Shown here: one piece after another, positions 7,825 to 16,836 of the stretch
How the letters are laid out: every line of letters starts with the position of its first letter
Numbering within the stretch: position 1 is the stretch's first letter
Assembly (NCBI GenBank): GCA_015066005.1
Contig: SVPF01000022.1
Coordinates: forward strand, 1 to 43,378
Origin: Oscillospiraceae bacterium
Lineage (GTDB): Bacteria; Bacillota; Clostridia; Oscillospirales; Acutalibacteraceae
DNA: 43,378 nt
Reading direction: 5' to 3'
Made by a program: the position numbers and the translations under genes
The notes under the pieces: model-generated
Seen by the model: only the letters and a program-made list of their open reading frames with translations
Told to the model about the DNA's origin: nothing
Databases searched by the model: none

Positions 7825-8409
7825 TTATTTGCCTTCTTTTTGCTTTTTAATTTGGGCCTGCCAGCAGCTGTGGCACATTGCAACATAAGAATCATTACCG
7901 CCGATTAAAATTTGGTCACCCGCGGTAACGACCCTGCCGTTTTCATCAATTCTTGCATTTATAATTGCTTTTTTTCCGCAGGTGCAAATGGTTTTAATTT
8001 CGCTTATAGAATCGGCCACCTCAAAAAGACGGCGCGAGCCCGGGAAAAGATGCGTTAAAAAGTCGGTACGAAGACCAAAGCACAAAACGGGAATATCAAA
8101 TTCATCAACAATTTTTCTTAACCCGTCAATTTGCTCGGGTGTTAAAAACTGACATTCATCGGCAATAATAACATCAATATCGCTATGCTTTTTATATTCT
8201 TCAACCAAATTTTTATCCGGTGTTACAACATAAGCCTCGGCATAAAGGCCAATGCGTGACTTAACGGCATTTGCGCCGTCGCGGTCATCAATTGAAGGCT
8301 TTATAAGCCAAACCTTCATTCCCCGTTCCTCATAATTAAATTTTGTTATAAGGGCATTTGCGGTTTTTGAAGACCCCATTGCCCCGTATTTAAAATATAA
8401 TTTAGCCAT
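7825..8409 (-). CDS. tdk: Thymidine kinase
   Basis: 194-residue type II thymidine kinase: P-loop 'GAMGSSKT' (residues 9-16), Walker-B-like 'DVIIADECQFL', and zinc ligands 'CTCGKKA' and 'CHSCW' near the C-terminus. It phosphorylates thymidine or deoxyuridine with ATP to the monophosphate. It lies 9 nt after pdp in the salvage operon, so the same transcript codes both for cleaving pyrimidine nucleosides and for re-phosphorylating them; which wins would depend on enzyme levels. Length is typical. Confidence 0.96.
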   Translation of the reverse strand: MAKLYFKYGAMGSSKTANALITKFNYEERGMKVWLIKPSIDDRDGANAVKSRIGLYAEAYVVTPDKNLVEEYKKHSDIDVIIADECQFLTPEQIDGLRKIVDEFDIPVLCFGLRTDFLTHLFPGSRRLFEVADSISEIKTICTCGKKAIINARIDENGRVVTAGDQILIGGNDSYVAMCHSCWQAQIKKQKEGK

Positions 8410-8418
8410 TTTACATTC

Positions 8419-9720
8419 CTATTCTACCACACTTAAAACAAGTGGCATTTCCTGCGGTTTTATATCATCCATAACGGTTGCGGCAATAAGTCTCTTTTCG
8501 GCAGCCTCAAAGGTGTCAGGCTTTTCGGTATAAAGGGTTGCAATAACATCACCCTTATTCACATAATCGCCCGTTTTCTTGTTGAGGTAAATACCTGCGG
8601 CAAAGTCAATAACATCATCCTTAGTGTTACGACCTGCACCAAGTAAAAGACTTGCAATACCGTAGCCTTCGGTGTCAACACGGGTAATATAACCTGATTT
8701 TTCACTAACAACAGCCTTTTCGCACTTGGCTTTCGGGAATTTTTCGGGGTTTAAAATCCAGTCGCTGTTACCGCCCTGAGCTTCAACCATTTTTGCAAAG
8801 GTGTTAAGGGCTGTGCCGTCAGAAATAACCCTTAAAACATTGGCCTTGCATTCTTCATAGGTGCCCTTTTCAGCAAGAGAAAGCATATGAGATGCTAAAG
8901 CAACGCAAAGCTCGGTTAAATCCTCGGGTCCGTTACCTTTAAGGGTTTCAATCGCTTCAATAACCTCAAGCGAATTACCGATGGCATTACCTAACGGTCT
9001 GTCCATATCGGTAATAAGTGCGCGCATTTTTTTGCCTGCACGACGGCCGATATCAACCATAACCTGTGCAAGCTCACGGCTGTCTTCAACCGTTTTCATA
9101 AACGAGCCGCTACCCGTTTTAACATCCAAAACAATGCAGTCGTCATCGGCTGCTAATTTTTTGCCCATAATGCTTGAAACAATAAGGGGAAGACTGTCAA
9201 CCGTTGCGGTAACATCCCTTAAAGCATACAAAAGCTTGTCGGCAGGGGCAAGTGTTGCGTTTTGACCCACAATTGCAATACCAACGTTATTAACAATTTC
9301 CTCAAATTCTTCGGTGGGAATATCGGTTCTAAAACCGGGAATTGCTTCCAGCTTATCAATTGTACCGCCTGTGTGACCAAGACCGCGGCCGCTCATTTTA
9401 GCAACCTTTACACCAAGGGAAGCAACAATTGGGGTAACAACAAGACTTGTTTTGTCACCTACACCGCCTGTTGAGTGCTTATCCACCCTAAGACCGTTAA
9501 TGTTAGAAAAATCAAGCGTATCACCCGAATCACGAATAGCAAAGGTCAAAGCGGTGGTTTCATCAATGGTCATACCCTTATAGTATATAGCCATACAAAG
9601 CGCCGCAGCCTGATAGTCGGGAATTTCGCCCTTTACATAATTTTCAATAAACCAAGTGATTTCCTCACTTGAAAGCTCGCCGCCGTCACGCTTTTTCTTA
9701 ATAATATCAAACATTCTCAT
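8419..9720 (-). CDS. pdp: Pyrimidine-nucleoside (thymidine) phosphorylase
   Basis: 433 residues. Starts 'MRMFDIIKKKRDGGELSSEEI', with the phosphate-binding motif 'VDKHSTGGVGDKTSL' and 'MSGRGLGHTGGTIDKLE', hallmarks of the thymidine/pyrimidine nucleoside phosphorylase family. It splits uridine, deoxyuridine or thymidine with phosphate to the base and (deoxy)ribose-1-phosphate, which DeoB then uses. The start overlaps the cdd stop by 4 nt. C-terminal barrel-sandwich domain ('GDYVNKGDVIATLY') is present, so full length. Confidence 0.95.
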   Translation of the reverse strand: MRMFDIIKKKRDGGELSSEEITWFIENYVKGEIPDYQAAALCMAIYYKGMTIDETTALTFAIRDSGDTLDFSNINGLRVDKHSTGGVGDKTSLVVTPIVASLGVKVAKMSGRGLGHTGGTIDKLEAIPGFRTDIPTEEFEEIVNNVGIAIVGQNATLAPADKLLYALRDVTATVDSLPLIVSSIMGKKLAADDDCIVLDVKTGSGSFMKTVEDSRELAQVMVDIGRRAGKKMRALITDMDRPLGNAIGNSLEVIEAIETLKGNGPEDLTELCVALASHMLSLAEKGTYEECKANVLRVISDGTALNTFAKMVEAQGGNSDWILNPEKFPKAKCEKAVVSEKSGYITRVDTEGYGIASLLLGAGRNTKDDVIDFAAGIYLNKKTGDYVNKGDVIATLYTEKPDTFEAAEKRLIAATVMDDIKPQEMPLVLSVVE

Positions 9721-10124
9721 AGCTTTAAGTCCCCCTTGCCGAAGGAATAGGGTAAAATTTCTCCCATGGTTACAACCTTAATTTCTTTAGGATTACCTAA
9801 TATAAAGCGAAAACTATTATCGCAAAATTCCGAAAGTGCCTGCCTGCAAACACCGCAGGGGGCACAAAGGTCGTTAAGCGTATCGCCGAGACCGCCGACA
9901 ATGGCAATTGCAGTAAATTCATGCTCGCCCTCACTTATTGCCTTAAACAAAGCCGTTCTTTCGGCACAGTTTGTGGGAGTATAGCCTGCATTTTCAACAT
10001 TACAGCCCGTATAAACCTTACCGCTTAGCCCCAAAAGTGCGGCACCAACACGGAAGTTTGAATAGGGTGAATATGACATTTCGCGGGCCTTAACCGCAAT
10101 TTCCATAAGTTCCTTATCAGTCAT
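9717..10124 (-). CDS. cdd: Cytidine deaminase
   Basis: 135 residues, the size of the homotetrameric Bacillus-type enzyme. Zinc site Cys53, Cys90 and Cys93 with proton-shuttle Glu55 in 'NCAERTAL' and 'PCGVCRQAL'. Deaminates cytidine and deoxycytidine to (deoxy)uridine, feeding Pdp and Tdk encoded just downstream. Overlaps deoB by 8 nt and pdp by 4 nt. Confidence 0.96.
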   Translation of the reverse strand: MTDKELMEIAVKAREMSYSPYSNFRVGAALLGLSGKVYTGCNVENAGYTPTNCAERTALFKAISEGEHEFTAIAIVGGLGDTLNDLCAPCGVCRQALSEFCDNSFRFILGNPKEIKVVTMGEILPYSFGKGDLKL

Positions 10125-11280
10125 TTGTAATCTCCTTTAAAAAGCTTTCGCCGAAGAGGTCATTATCCTCAACACCAAGCCACTGCAAAGCTGTTTTGCC
10201 AATATCGGCAAAGCTGTCACGCACACCCAAATTGACCGCTTTAATATTTTTACCGTATGCAAGCATTGGGGTGTATTCACGCGAATGGTCGGTTGAAGGG
10301 GTTTTGGGGTCACAGCCATGGTCGGCAGTAATAATAAGCAAATCATCTTCCCTCAGTTTACCTAAAACCTCGCCTAAGCGGATATCAAATTCGGTCATAG
10401 CTTTAGCATAACCCTCTATATCGTTACGGTGGCCGTAAACCATATCAAAATCAACCAAATTTGTAAAGCAAAGACCGCAAAAATCACGTTCCATTATAGC
10501 CAAGGTTTTATCCATACCGTCGCTGTTGCTTACAGTCGGATTACTTTCGGTGAAGCCCTGACCCGCAAAAATATCAAAAATCTTACCAACCGAAATGGTT
10601 TCAAAGCCGTTAGCCTTTAAAACAGACGGCATTGTTTTTTCGGGCGGTAAAAGTGAATAGTCGTGCCTTTTGGGTGAACGCTTAAAGGGGTGCTTGTCAT
10701 AAAACGGGCGGGCAATAACACGGCCCACACCGTGCTCACCCTGAAGCATTTCACGGGCAATTTCACAATATTTATACAATTCCTCAACGGGAACAATATC
10801 CTCATGGGCGGCAATTTGAAAAACACTGTCAGCCGAGGTGTAAACAATAAGCTTGCCTGTTTTTAGGTGCTCGTCGCCATAATCCCTTATAACGTCAGTA
10901 CCCGAGTAAGGCTTGTTGCAAAGAATTTCACGGCCCGTTCTTTTTGTAAATTCCGATACAATTTCTTCAGGGAATCCATTAGGATATGTCGGGAAGGCTT
11001 TGGGCGAATAAACGCCCGCAATTTCCCAATGACCAATGGTGGTATCCTTACCCTTTGAGGCTTCAAACATACGGGCGTAAGCGCCGATAGGCTCTACCCT
11101 ATTACCCCCCACACCGTCAATTGCAAAAAGGCCAAGCCTTTCAAGGTTTGGGCAGTTAAAGGCTTCGTGCTGTCTGATAGAAGCTAAGGTATTGCTGCCT
11201 TCGTCCTTCCATTCGCCAGCGTCGGGCATTTCACCTATACCCATACTGTCAAGCACTATTAAAAACACTCTTTTTGACAT
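10117..11280 (-). CDS. deoB: Phosphopentomutase
   Basis: 387 residues of the alkaline-phosphatase superfamily. Metal-binding 'LIVLDSMGIGEMPDA' at the N-terminus, phosphorylated Thr in 'KGKDTTIGHWE', and 'IITADHGCDP' near the end. It converts (deoxy)ribose-1-phosphate, made by DeoD and Pdp, to the 5-phosphate, which DeoC cleaves. 17 nt downstream of deoD, overlaps cdd. Confidence 0.97.
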   Translation of the reverse strand: MSKRVFLIVLDSMGIGEMPDAGEWKDEGSNTLASIRQHEAFNCPNLERLGLFAIDGVGGNRVEPIGAYARMFEASKGKDTTIGHWEIAGVYSPKAFPTYPNGFPEEIVSEFTKRTGREILCNKPYSGTDVIRDYGDEHLKTGKLIVYTSADSVFQIAAHEDIVPVEELYKYCEIAREMLQGEHGVGRVIARPFYDKHPFKRSPKRHDYSLLPPEKTMPSVLKANGFETISVGKIFDIFAGQGFTESNPTVSNSDGMDKTLAIMERDFCGLCFTNLVDFDMVYGHRNDIEGYAKAMTEFDIRLGEVLGKLREDDLLIITADHGCDPKTPSTDHSREYTPMLAYGKNIKAVNLGVRDSFADIGKTALQWLGVEDNDLFGESFLKEITND

Positions 11281-11297
11281 AAAAAACTTTCCTCTTT

Positions 11298-12005
11298 TTA
11301 TGCTAATTCAAGGGCAATTTCCATCATTTTTGTGAAGGAATTTTGTCTTTCCTCAGCAGTGGTATTTTCTTCGGGATAAATAAAGGAATCGCTTACAGTG
11401 CAGATGCAAAGCGCCTTTTTACCCGCGCGTGCAGCGTTGCAGTAAAGGGCGGCCGATTCCATTTCAACCCCCAAAACGCCCATTTTTGCCCACTGCATAC
11501 CCGAATTTGCATCGTCATAGAACATATCCGATGAAAAAATGTTACCAACACGGTAGTTAACGCCTGCTTTTTCACATTCCTCAGCAGCACGGCGAACTAA
11601 ATCAAAGTCGGCAATGGGGCAAAATGTACCGGGAAGGTTATACTGTGAAGCATAGTTGCCGTTGGTGCAAGCACCCATAGCAACAATAATGTCGCGTGCG
11701 TGAAGGTCAGGCGAGAAGGAGCCGCAGGAGCCGACACGGATAATTGTTTCAACATCGTAAAAATTATAAAGCTCGTAGGAATAGATGCCGATTGCAGGCT
11801 GACCCATACCTGAAGCCATTACTGAAACACGCTTGCCTTTGTAAAAACCGGTATAACCCTGAACACCGCGAACGTTGTTTACAAGGACAGCATCCTCCAA
11901 AAAATTTTCGGCAATATACTTAGCGCGGAGCGGGTCGCCAGGCATTAAAACGGTTTTGGCGAAATCGCCCGGTTTTGATGATATATGAGGAGTAGGTGTA
12001 GACAT
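11298..12005 (-). CDS. deoD: Purine nucleoside phosphorylase, DeoD type
   Basis: 235 residues of the hexameric DeoD class: 'AKTVLMPGDPLRAKYIAENF' (phosphate-binding Gly and Arg), 'IIRVGSCGSF', 'GVEMESAALY' (ribose-binding Glu-Met-Glu) and 'ICTVSDS' (the catalytic Asp). It phosphorolyses (deoxy)inosine, guanosine and adenosine to the base plus pentose-1-phosphate. 21 nt after deoC. Confidence 0.97.
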   Translation of the reverse strand: MSTPTPHISSKPGDFAKTVLMPGDPLRAKYIAENFLEDAVLVNNVRGVQGYTGFYKGKRVSVMASGMGQPAIGIYSYELYNFYDVETIIRVGSCGSFSPDLHARDIIVAMGACTNGNYASQYNLPGTFCPIADFDLVRRAAEECEKAGVNYRVGNIFSSDMFYDDANSGMQWAKMGVLGVEMESAALYCNAARAGKKALCICTVSDSFIYPEENTTAEERQNSFTKMMEIALELA

Positions 12006-12026
12006 TATATTTTTCTTCCTTTCAAA

Positions 12027-12692
12027 TTAATAGCCCGAGCCCTCAAGACCCTGAACAGCTTTAACAACACGGCTTGTACCCAAACGGTCAGCCCCTAGGT
12101 TTATAAAATCCTCAGCATCCTGAATACCCGAAATTCCGCCTGCAGCTTTAACAAGAATACCCTTGCCAACGTTTTCCACCATAAGCTTAACATCCTCGCG
12201 GGTAGCGCCTGCAGTGGAAAAGCCTGTAGAGGTTTTAATATAATCCGCACCGGCGGTGGTTACATTTTTACACATACGGATTTTTTCTTCTTCATTCAAA
12301 AGACAGGTTTCAATAATAACCTTTAAAATTTTGTCGCCGCAAGCAGCCTTTATTTCCTTAATTTCATCAACAATAAAATCATCCATTCCTGCTTTAAGCG
12401 CGCCAATGTTTATAACCATATCAATTTCATCAGCACCCGAGGCAATGGCATCCTTGGTTTCAAAAACCTTAACGGCTGTAGTATTGTAGCCGTTCGGAAA
12501 ACCGATAACGGTGCAAATTGCCAATTTTTCACCGACATATTCCTTTGCCTGCTTTACGAAATAAGGCGGAATACAAACAGAAGCAGTGTTGTATTTCATA
12601 CCGTCATCACAAATCTTTTTAATGTCATCCCAAGTAGCTGTTTGGGTTAATAAGGTGTGGTCGCATTTGGCTAAAATATTCTTAACATCCAT
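12027..12692 (-). CDS. deoC: Deoxyribose-phosphate aldolase
   Basis: 221-residue class I aldolase. Schiff-base Lys153 in '[14 protein letters not shown]', with Asp91 ('[11 protein letters not shown]') and Lys182 ('ILVKAAGGI') as the partner residues. It cleaves 2-deoxyribose-5-phosphate to glyceraldehyde-3-phosphate and acetaldehyde. I start at ATG 12692, which has GGAAGGA 9 nt before it; a TTG at 12710 would consume that site. First gene of the salvage operon deoC-deoD-deoB-cdd-pdp-tdk-DUF1287. No DeoR-type regulator gene is seen in the window. Confidence 0.96.
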   Translation of the reverse strand: MDVKNILAKCDHTLLTQTATWDDIKKICDDGMKYNTASVCIPPYFVKQAKEYVGEKLAICTVIGFPNGYNTTAVKVFETKDAIASGADEIDMVINIGALKAGMDDFIVDEIKEIKAACGDKILKVIIETCLLNEEEKIRMCKNVTTAGADYIKTSTGFSTAGATREDVKLMVENVGKGILVKAAGGISGIQDAEDFINLGADRLGTSRVVKAVQGLEGSGY

Positions 12693-12730
12693 AATTTTGC
12701 ATCCTTCCAAATTGGGTTATATATTTTTAT

Positions 12731-12758
12731 TTTATATTAGACTTGTGCTATATGTCAA
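12731..12758 (-). promoter_or_regulatory. Sigma-A promoter of the deo operon
   Basis: Minus strand: -35 TTGACA (12753-12758), 16-bp spacer, -10 TATAAA (12731-12736), about 39 bp before the deoC start. The 12760-12830 stretch upstream is almost pure A+T. Confidence 0.7.
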
Positions 12759-12827
12759 GAAAAAATCGCTTGAATATATATATAATATATAAAAATATAT
12801 TTTTTTAATTTTATACCTTAAAAAAGG

Positions 12828-12856
12828 TTGTTTTTTGCCGAAAAATGTGTTATGAT
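12828..12856 (+). promoter_or_regulatory. Probable promoter of the RDD/ABC operon
   Basis: -35-like TTGTTT (12828-12833), 17-bp spacer, -10 TATGAT (12851-12856) preceded by TGT, an extended -10. The predicted start is about 70 bp before the RDD gene. It is back to back with the deo promoter, leaving about 70 bp of A+T-rich DNA between them. Confidence 0.6.
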
Positions 12857-12931
12857 TTATAGTGCTTTCATAGCGCCCATATATGTATATTTATTATATA
12901 TATTATAGTTACCTTGAAAGGTTATTTTAAA

Positions 12932-13693
12932 ATGATTTATGATTTACAAAAACCAACCGTTTGGAAAAGGTTTTCGGCTTATCTTTTTGATATTATTCTT
13001 ATAATCACACTGGCTGCAGGCTTCGCGGCTATTGTTTCGGGTATAGTTAGCTTTGACAAAAAGGTTGACAATCTTCAGGCTCTTGAAACAAAGTATTATG
13101 AGGAATACGGTATTGCCGATATATCACTTGAAGATTTTGAAAAGCTTTCTGAAGAAGAAAAAGCAGTTTACGCCAAAGCCGATGAAGCCTTTAAAAAGGA
13201 CCCCGAGGTTTTAAAAGCCTACTCCTTGGTGTACAATCTCATAATAACAATTACAGCCTTAGGCATTTTCTTTGCCGTGCTTTTGTGGGAATTTATTATT
13301 CCCCTATTTCTTAAAAACGGACAGACGTTAGGTAAAAAGATTTTTGGAATTGCCGTTATGCGCACCAACGGTGTTAAAATTACCCCCGTTCAGCTTTTTG
13401 TGCGTTCGGTTTTAGGTAAATACACCTTTGAAATTATGCTTCCGGTTTTCTCGGTTATTCTTGTTGTTTTTGCAAATGCGGGTATTTTCGGCGTAGCAAT
13501 GCTTTTGATTGTTACCGTTGCGCAAATTGCTTCGCTTGTTGCAACAAAAAATACTCGTCAGGCCCTGCACGATTTATTATCAGACACGGTAACGGTTGAC
13601 CTTGCAAGCCAGCTTATTTTTGAAACTGAGGCTGACTTAATTAAATACAAGGAAGAACAGCACGCAAAAATGGTGGAGCGTGCCACCTATTAA
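12932..13693 (+). CDS. RDD family membrane protein
   Basis: 253 residues. Start ATG 12932 with GAAAGG upstream. The RDD signature is visible as 'VWKRFSAYLFDIILIITL' at the first membrane segment and 'NTRQALHDLLSDTVTVD' near the end; 'GQTLGKKIFGIAVMRTNG' is the typical central loop. About four membrane segments, with a charged ~65-residue insertion between the first two ('VDNLQALETKYYEEYG...'). RDD proteins have no agreed function; some are linked to ion exchange. First gene of the ABC-transporter operon, 57 nt before the ATPase gene. Confidence 0.85.
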   Translation: MIYDLQKPTVWKRFSAYLFDIILIITLAAGFAAIVSGIVSFDKKVDNLQALETKYYEEYGIADISLEDFEKLSEEEKAVYAKADEAFKKDPEVLKAYSLVYNLIITITALGIFFAVLLWEFIIPLFLKNGQTLGKKIFGIAVMRTNGVKITPVQLFVRSVLGKYTFEIMLPVFSVILVVFANAGIFGVAMLLIVTVAQIASLVATKNTRQALHDLLSDTVTVDLASQLIFETEADLIKYKEEQHAKMVERATY

Positions 13694-13750
13694 TTTTGGG
13701 TTTAATTTGTTAAAAATTTTAATCATAAATATTTAAGGAGGTTCGGTTAT

Positions 13751-14851
13751 ATGAAAGTCGAATTGCAAAATTTAACCAAAATCTTTCCCAGCCGAAACAA
13801 AAAATCCAATGAAGAAGTAATCGCTGTAAACGATTTTACACTTACCATTCCCGACGGTAAGCTTGTTGGACTTTTAGGCCCTTCAGGCTGCGGAAAAAGT
13901 ACAACCCTTTACATGATAAGCGGTTTGCAAAAATCCTCATCAGGTAAAATCTTCTTCGGTGAAGAGGACGTTACAAATGTTTCTCCCGAAAACAGAGGTG
14001 TTGGTCTTGTTTTCCAGAACTATGCGCTTTATCCGCATATGACTGTTAAGCAAAACATTCTTTTCCCTCTTCAAAACCTTACAGGTAAGGACAAGCTTCC
14101 CAAAAACGAAATGATTGAACGCGCTTACGAGGTTGCACGTCTTGTTCAGATTGACGACCTTATGGAAAGAAAGCCTAACGAGTTATCAGGCGGTCAGCAG
14201 CAGCGTGTTGCAATTGCCCGTGCGCTTGTTAAAATGCCAAGAATTCTTCTTTTGGACGAACCGCTTTCAAACCTTGATGCCCGTCTTCGTCTTCAAACCC
14301 GTGAAGAAATCCGCCGCATCCAGAAGGAAACCGGCATTACCACCATTTTCGTAACACACGACCAGGAAGAAGCAATGAGCATTTCTGATATGATTATTGT
14401 TATGAAGCTTGGCGTTGTTCAGCAGGTTGGCAAACCTCAGGATATTTATGATGACCCCACAAACCTTTTCGTTGCCAAGTTCCTTGGTACTCCTCCCATC
14501 AACGTGTTTGAAGGTAAGGTACAGGGCGGCAAGCTTTACATAGGCGAGGATGCTGTTTTAGATGTTAACGGCATTGACGACCGTGACGTTTACGTTGGCA
14601 TTCGTCCCGAAGGCTTTATTCCTTCTGACAAGGGCGAGCTTCACTGCCACCTTAACAACGTTGAAGTTATGGGCCGTGACGTAAGCATTGTTTCAACAAA
14701 TGCAGCTTCCTTAAACCCTGTTATCCGTTCAATAGTAAGCTCTGAATATGTTAAAACTATTGCCGAAGGTCAGGAAACCGTTTCATACTCACTCGTACCC
14801 CATAAGGTATTCATTTTCGATAAAGAAACTGAAGAAAGAATTTATTTTTAA
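13751..14851 (+). CDS. ABC transporter ATPase, MsmK/UgpC/MalK type
   Basis: 366 residues. Walker A 'GPSGCGKST' (43-51), Q-loop 'VFQNYALYPHM', signature 'LSGGQQQRVAIARAL', Walker B 'ILLLDEPLSNLD', switch His in 'IFVTHDQEEA'; then a C-terminal TOBE/OB regulatory domain ('VYVGIRPEGF'). It energises CUT1-type sugar importers. AAGGAGG precedes ATG. The next two genes code for matching permeases, so this importer has a dedicated ATPase, whereas many Firmicutes share one MsmK among several importers. No conspicuous rearrangement. Confidence 0.96.
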   Translation: MKVELQNLTKIFPSRNKKSNEEVIAVNDFTLTIPDGKLVGLLGPSGCGKSTTLYMISGLQKSSSGKIFFGEEDVTNVSPENRGVGLVFQNYALYPHMTVKQNILFPLQNLTGKDKLPKNEMIERAYEVARLVQIDDLMERKPNELSGGQQQRVAIARALVKMPRILLLDEPLSNLDARLRLQTREEIRRIQKETGITTIFVTHDQEEAMSISDMIIVMKLGVVQQVGKPQDIYDDPTNLFVAKFLGTPPINVFEGKVQGGKLYIGEDAVLDVNGIDDRDVYVGIRPEGFIPSDKGELHCHLNNVEVMGRDVSIVSTNAASLNPVIRSIVSSEYVKTIAEGQETVSYSLVPHKVFIFDKETEERIYF

Positions 14852-14865
14852 GGAGAGTATGAAAT

Positions 14866-15804
14866 ATGGTTGAAAATAAACATCAATGGAAAGCGTGGAT
14901 TTATCTTTCCCCCGCTATCGTATTGCTGTTAGTTTTCACCGTTTGGCCCATTATTAACACACTTATAATGGCTTTCAGTGAAAATTACAGCTCTCTCGCA
15001 GGTATTGGTGGTCAAACCTTCCAATTTGGTATTGGTAACTTCGAAAAGGTTATTCAGTACAAGGGCTTTGTTACCTGCCTTAAGAACACTATGCTTCTTT
15101 GCGTTCTTACTGTTCCGCTTTCAACAATTTTAGCACTTCTCATATCGGTTTGTCTTAACGCAATTAAGCCCTTCCAAAAATTACTTCAAACGATTTACTT
15201 TTTGCCCTATGTTACAAACTCAATTGCTATCGGTATGGTATTTGCCGCAATGTTTAACATTGTAGGTAACATTTCTTCCGAAGAGCAAATCATCACCACC
15301 GCAGGTATTATAAACAACTTCCTCGGCATTTTCGGTGTTGAACCTATCAACTGGATAAATGCAGGCTCGAGCTATTGGGCAAATATAACCGTTATGGTTG
15401 TTTACATTGTTTGGAATGCGTTACCCTTCAAGATTTTGATTTTACTTGGCGGTCTTCAAAGCGTTAATAAGCAATATTATGACGCTGCTAAGATTGACAG
15501 CACACCGAAATGGCGTGTATTAACCAAAATTACCGTTCCGCTTCTTTCCCCGATGATTGCTTACGTTGTTATTACAGGCTTTATCGGCGGCTTTAAGGAA
15601 TATTCAAGCATTGTAGGTATATTTGACGTTACCATGGGCCCTGCAGGTGATGCGGGTCGCCTTAATACAATGGTTGGTTACATTTACGATTCAATTAAAA
15701 ATCAGCAAGGTCGTGCATCGGCTGCGGCTCTCATCTTGTTCGGCATAATTTTCATTGTTACAATGATCAACCTTTATGTCAGCAAGAAGAAGACCCATTT
15801 CTAA
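14866..15804 (+). CDS. ABC transporter permease, CUT1 family (MalF/MsmF type)
   Basis: 312 residues with six hydrophobic segments. N-terminal 'WIYLSPAIVLLLVFTVWPIINTL' is characteristic of MsmF/UgpA-type permeases. The EAA-loop that contacts the ATPase is 'YDAAKIDSTPKWRVLTKITVPLL'-like near residues 204-226. Imports a solute together with the next permease. Follows the ATPase gene by 14 nt. Confidence 0.95.
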   Translation: MVENKHQWKAWIYLSPAIVLLLVFTVWPIINTLIMAFSENYSSLAGIGGQTFQFGIGNFEKVIQYKGFVTCLKNTMLLCVLTVPLSTILALLISVCLNAIKPFQKLLQTIYFLPYVTNSIAIGMVFAAMFNIVGNISSEEQIITTAGIINNFLGIFGVEPINWINAGSSYWANITVMVVYIVWNALPFKILILLGGLQSVNKQYYDAAKIDSTPKWRVLTKITVPLLSPMIAYVVITGFIGGFKEYSSIVGIFDVTMGPAGDAGRLNTMVGYIYDSIKNQQGRASAAALILFGIIFIVTMINLYVSKKKTHF

Positions 15805-15819
15805 GGAGGTGCCTTTTGA

Positions 15820-16731
15820 ATGTCTAATAACTCAACTTTGCAGGTTATGCAGGAAAGGGACATGCATAAGGTAGTCGTTGGCCAGAAGATTATGAAGGTC
15901 GTAAGCCAATTTTTCCTTTATTTGTTCCTTTTTGCAGTTGCTTTCGTTATTCTTTTCCCTTTTTATTGGATGCTTATTTCATCCGTTAAAACCTTGGATG
16001 AATATATGTTAGCAATTCCCACCCTTTTTCCAAAGAATTTTGACTTTGTAAACTACGTCGAAGCCTTCAACACCGCAAACCTTGGTCGCCTTTTCGGTAA
16101 CACCGTTTTTGTTGGTGTGGTTTCCACCATTTTATCACTTGTTATCACCGTGCTTTCGGCATTTGCCTTTGCCCGTCTTGAATTCAAGGGCAAAAACGCA
16201 ATGTTTGCCGCACTTTTAGCAACAATGATGATTCCCGGTGAATTGTTCACAATCACAAACTACAAAACAGTTAACGATTTCGGCTGGTTAAATCTTGAGC
16301 AGTACGGCTTCACTGTTTTGATTGTTCCCTTCCTTGTAAGTGTGTTCTACATTTACCTTCTTAAGCAAAACTTTATGCAAATTCCTAACGAGCTATATTT
16401 AGCCGCTAAGGTTGACGGCACAAGCGACCTTAAGTATTTATGGAAGGTTATGATTCCGTTAGCACTGCCCACCCTTATCTCAATTACAATTCTTAAGATG
16501 ATGGGCTCATGGAACACTTATATGTGGCCTAACCTTGTTGCAGACAGTGAAAAATACTGGCTGGTTACCAACGGCTTGAGAAAATTCAGCGCCGTTGACG
16601 AAGGCGGTCAGGTCGATATTCCTGTTCAGATGGCTGCAGTTGCTATCGTATCAGCCCCCTTGTTTATGGTATTCCTCTTCTTACGTAAGTACATTATGAA
16701 GGGCGTTTCCCGTAGCGGTATTAAGGGCTAA
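15820..16731 (+). CDS. ABC transporter permease, CUT1 family (MalG/MsmG type)
   Basis: 303 residues, six membrane segments. 'LFPFYWMLISSVKTLDEYM' is typical of MsmG/UgpE, and the EAA-loop reads 'LAAKVDGTSDLKYLWKVMIP'. It ends with 'KGVSRSGIKG', a common terminus of this class ('GVTAGAVKG'-like). Partner of the preceding permease, 15 nt downstream with AAGGAGG ribosome binding site. Confidence 0.95.
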   Translation: MSNNSTLQVMQERDMHKVVVGQKIMKVVSQFFLYLFLFAVAFVILFPFYWMLISSVKTLDEYMLAIPTLFPKNFDFVNYVEAFNTANLGRLFGNTVFVGVVSTILSLVITVLSAFAFARLEFKGKNAMFAALLATMMIPGELFTITNYKTVNDFGWLNLEQYGFTVLIVPFLVSVFYIYLLKQNFMQIPNELYLAAKVDGTSDLKYLWKVMIPLALPTLISITILKMMGSWNTYMWPNLVADSEKYWLVTNGLRKFSAVDEGGQVDIPVQMAAVAIVSAPLFMVFLFLRKYIMKGVSRSGIKG

Positions 16732-16751
16732 TTAAAGGTTATAAGCGTTTC

Positions 16752-16789
16752 AAGCAGGAAAGGTGATATTGGGTAAGCTAATCCTGCTT
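16752..16789 (+). promoter_or_regulatory. Intercistronic stem-loop before the binding-protein gene
   Basis: Perfect 8-bp arms AAGCAGGA (16752-16759) and TCCTGCTT (16782-16789) with a 22-nt loop and only a short T-run. It sits in the 105-bp gap between the permease and the binding-protein gene. In other importers such hairpins act as partial terminators or protect processed mRNA so that the binding protein is made in excess; that role here is inference. Confidence 0.55.
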
Positions 16790-16836
16790 TTAACCATAAC
16801 AACATAAAAATATTTTTTCGAAAGGACAGAAACCAA

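Noticed and set aside
9262-9672. Open frames on the + strand opposite pdp
   Set aside because: They lie entirely antisense to a well-conserved phosphorylase gene, lack ribosome binding sites and resemble no family.
12721-12930. Riboswitch or small RNA in the deo/RDD divergent region
   Set aside because: The stretch is A+T-rich promoter DNA; the only hairpin (ACCTT/AAGGT near 12816) is too weak to call.
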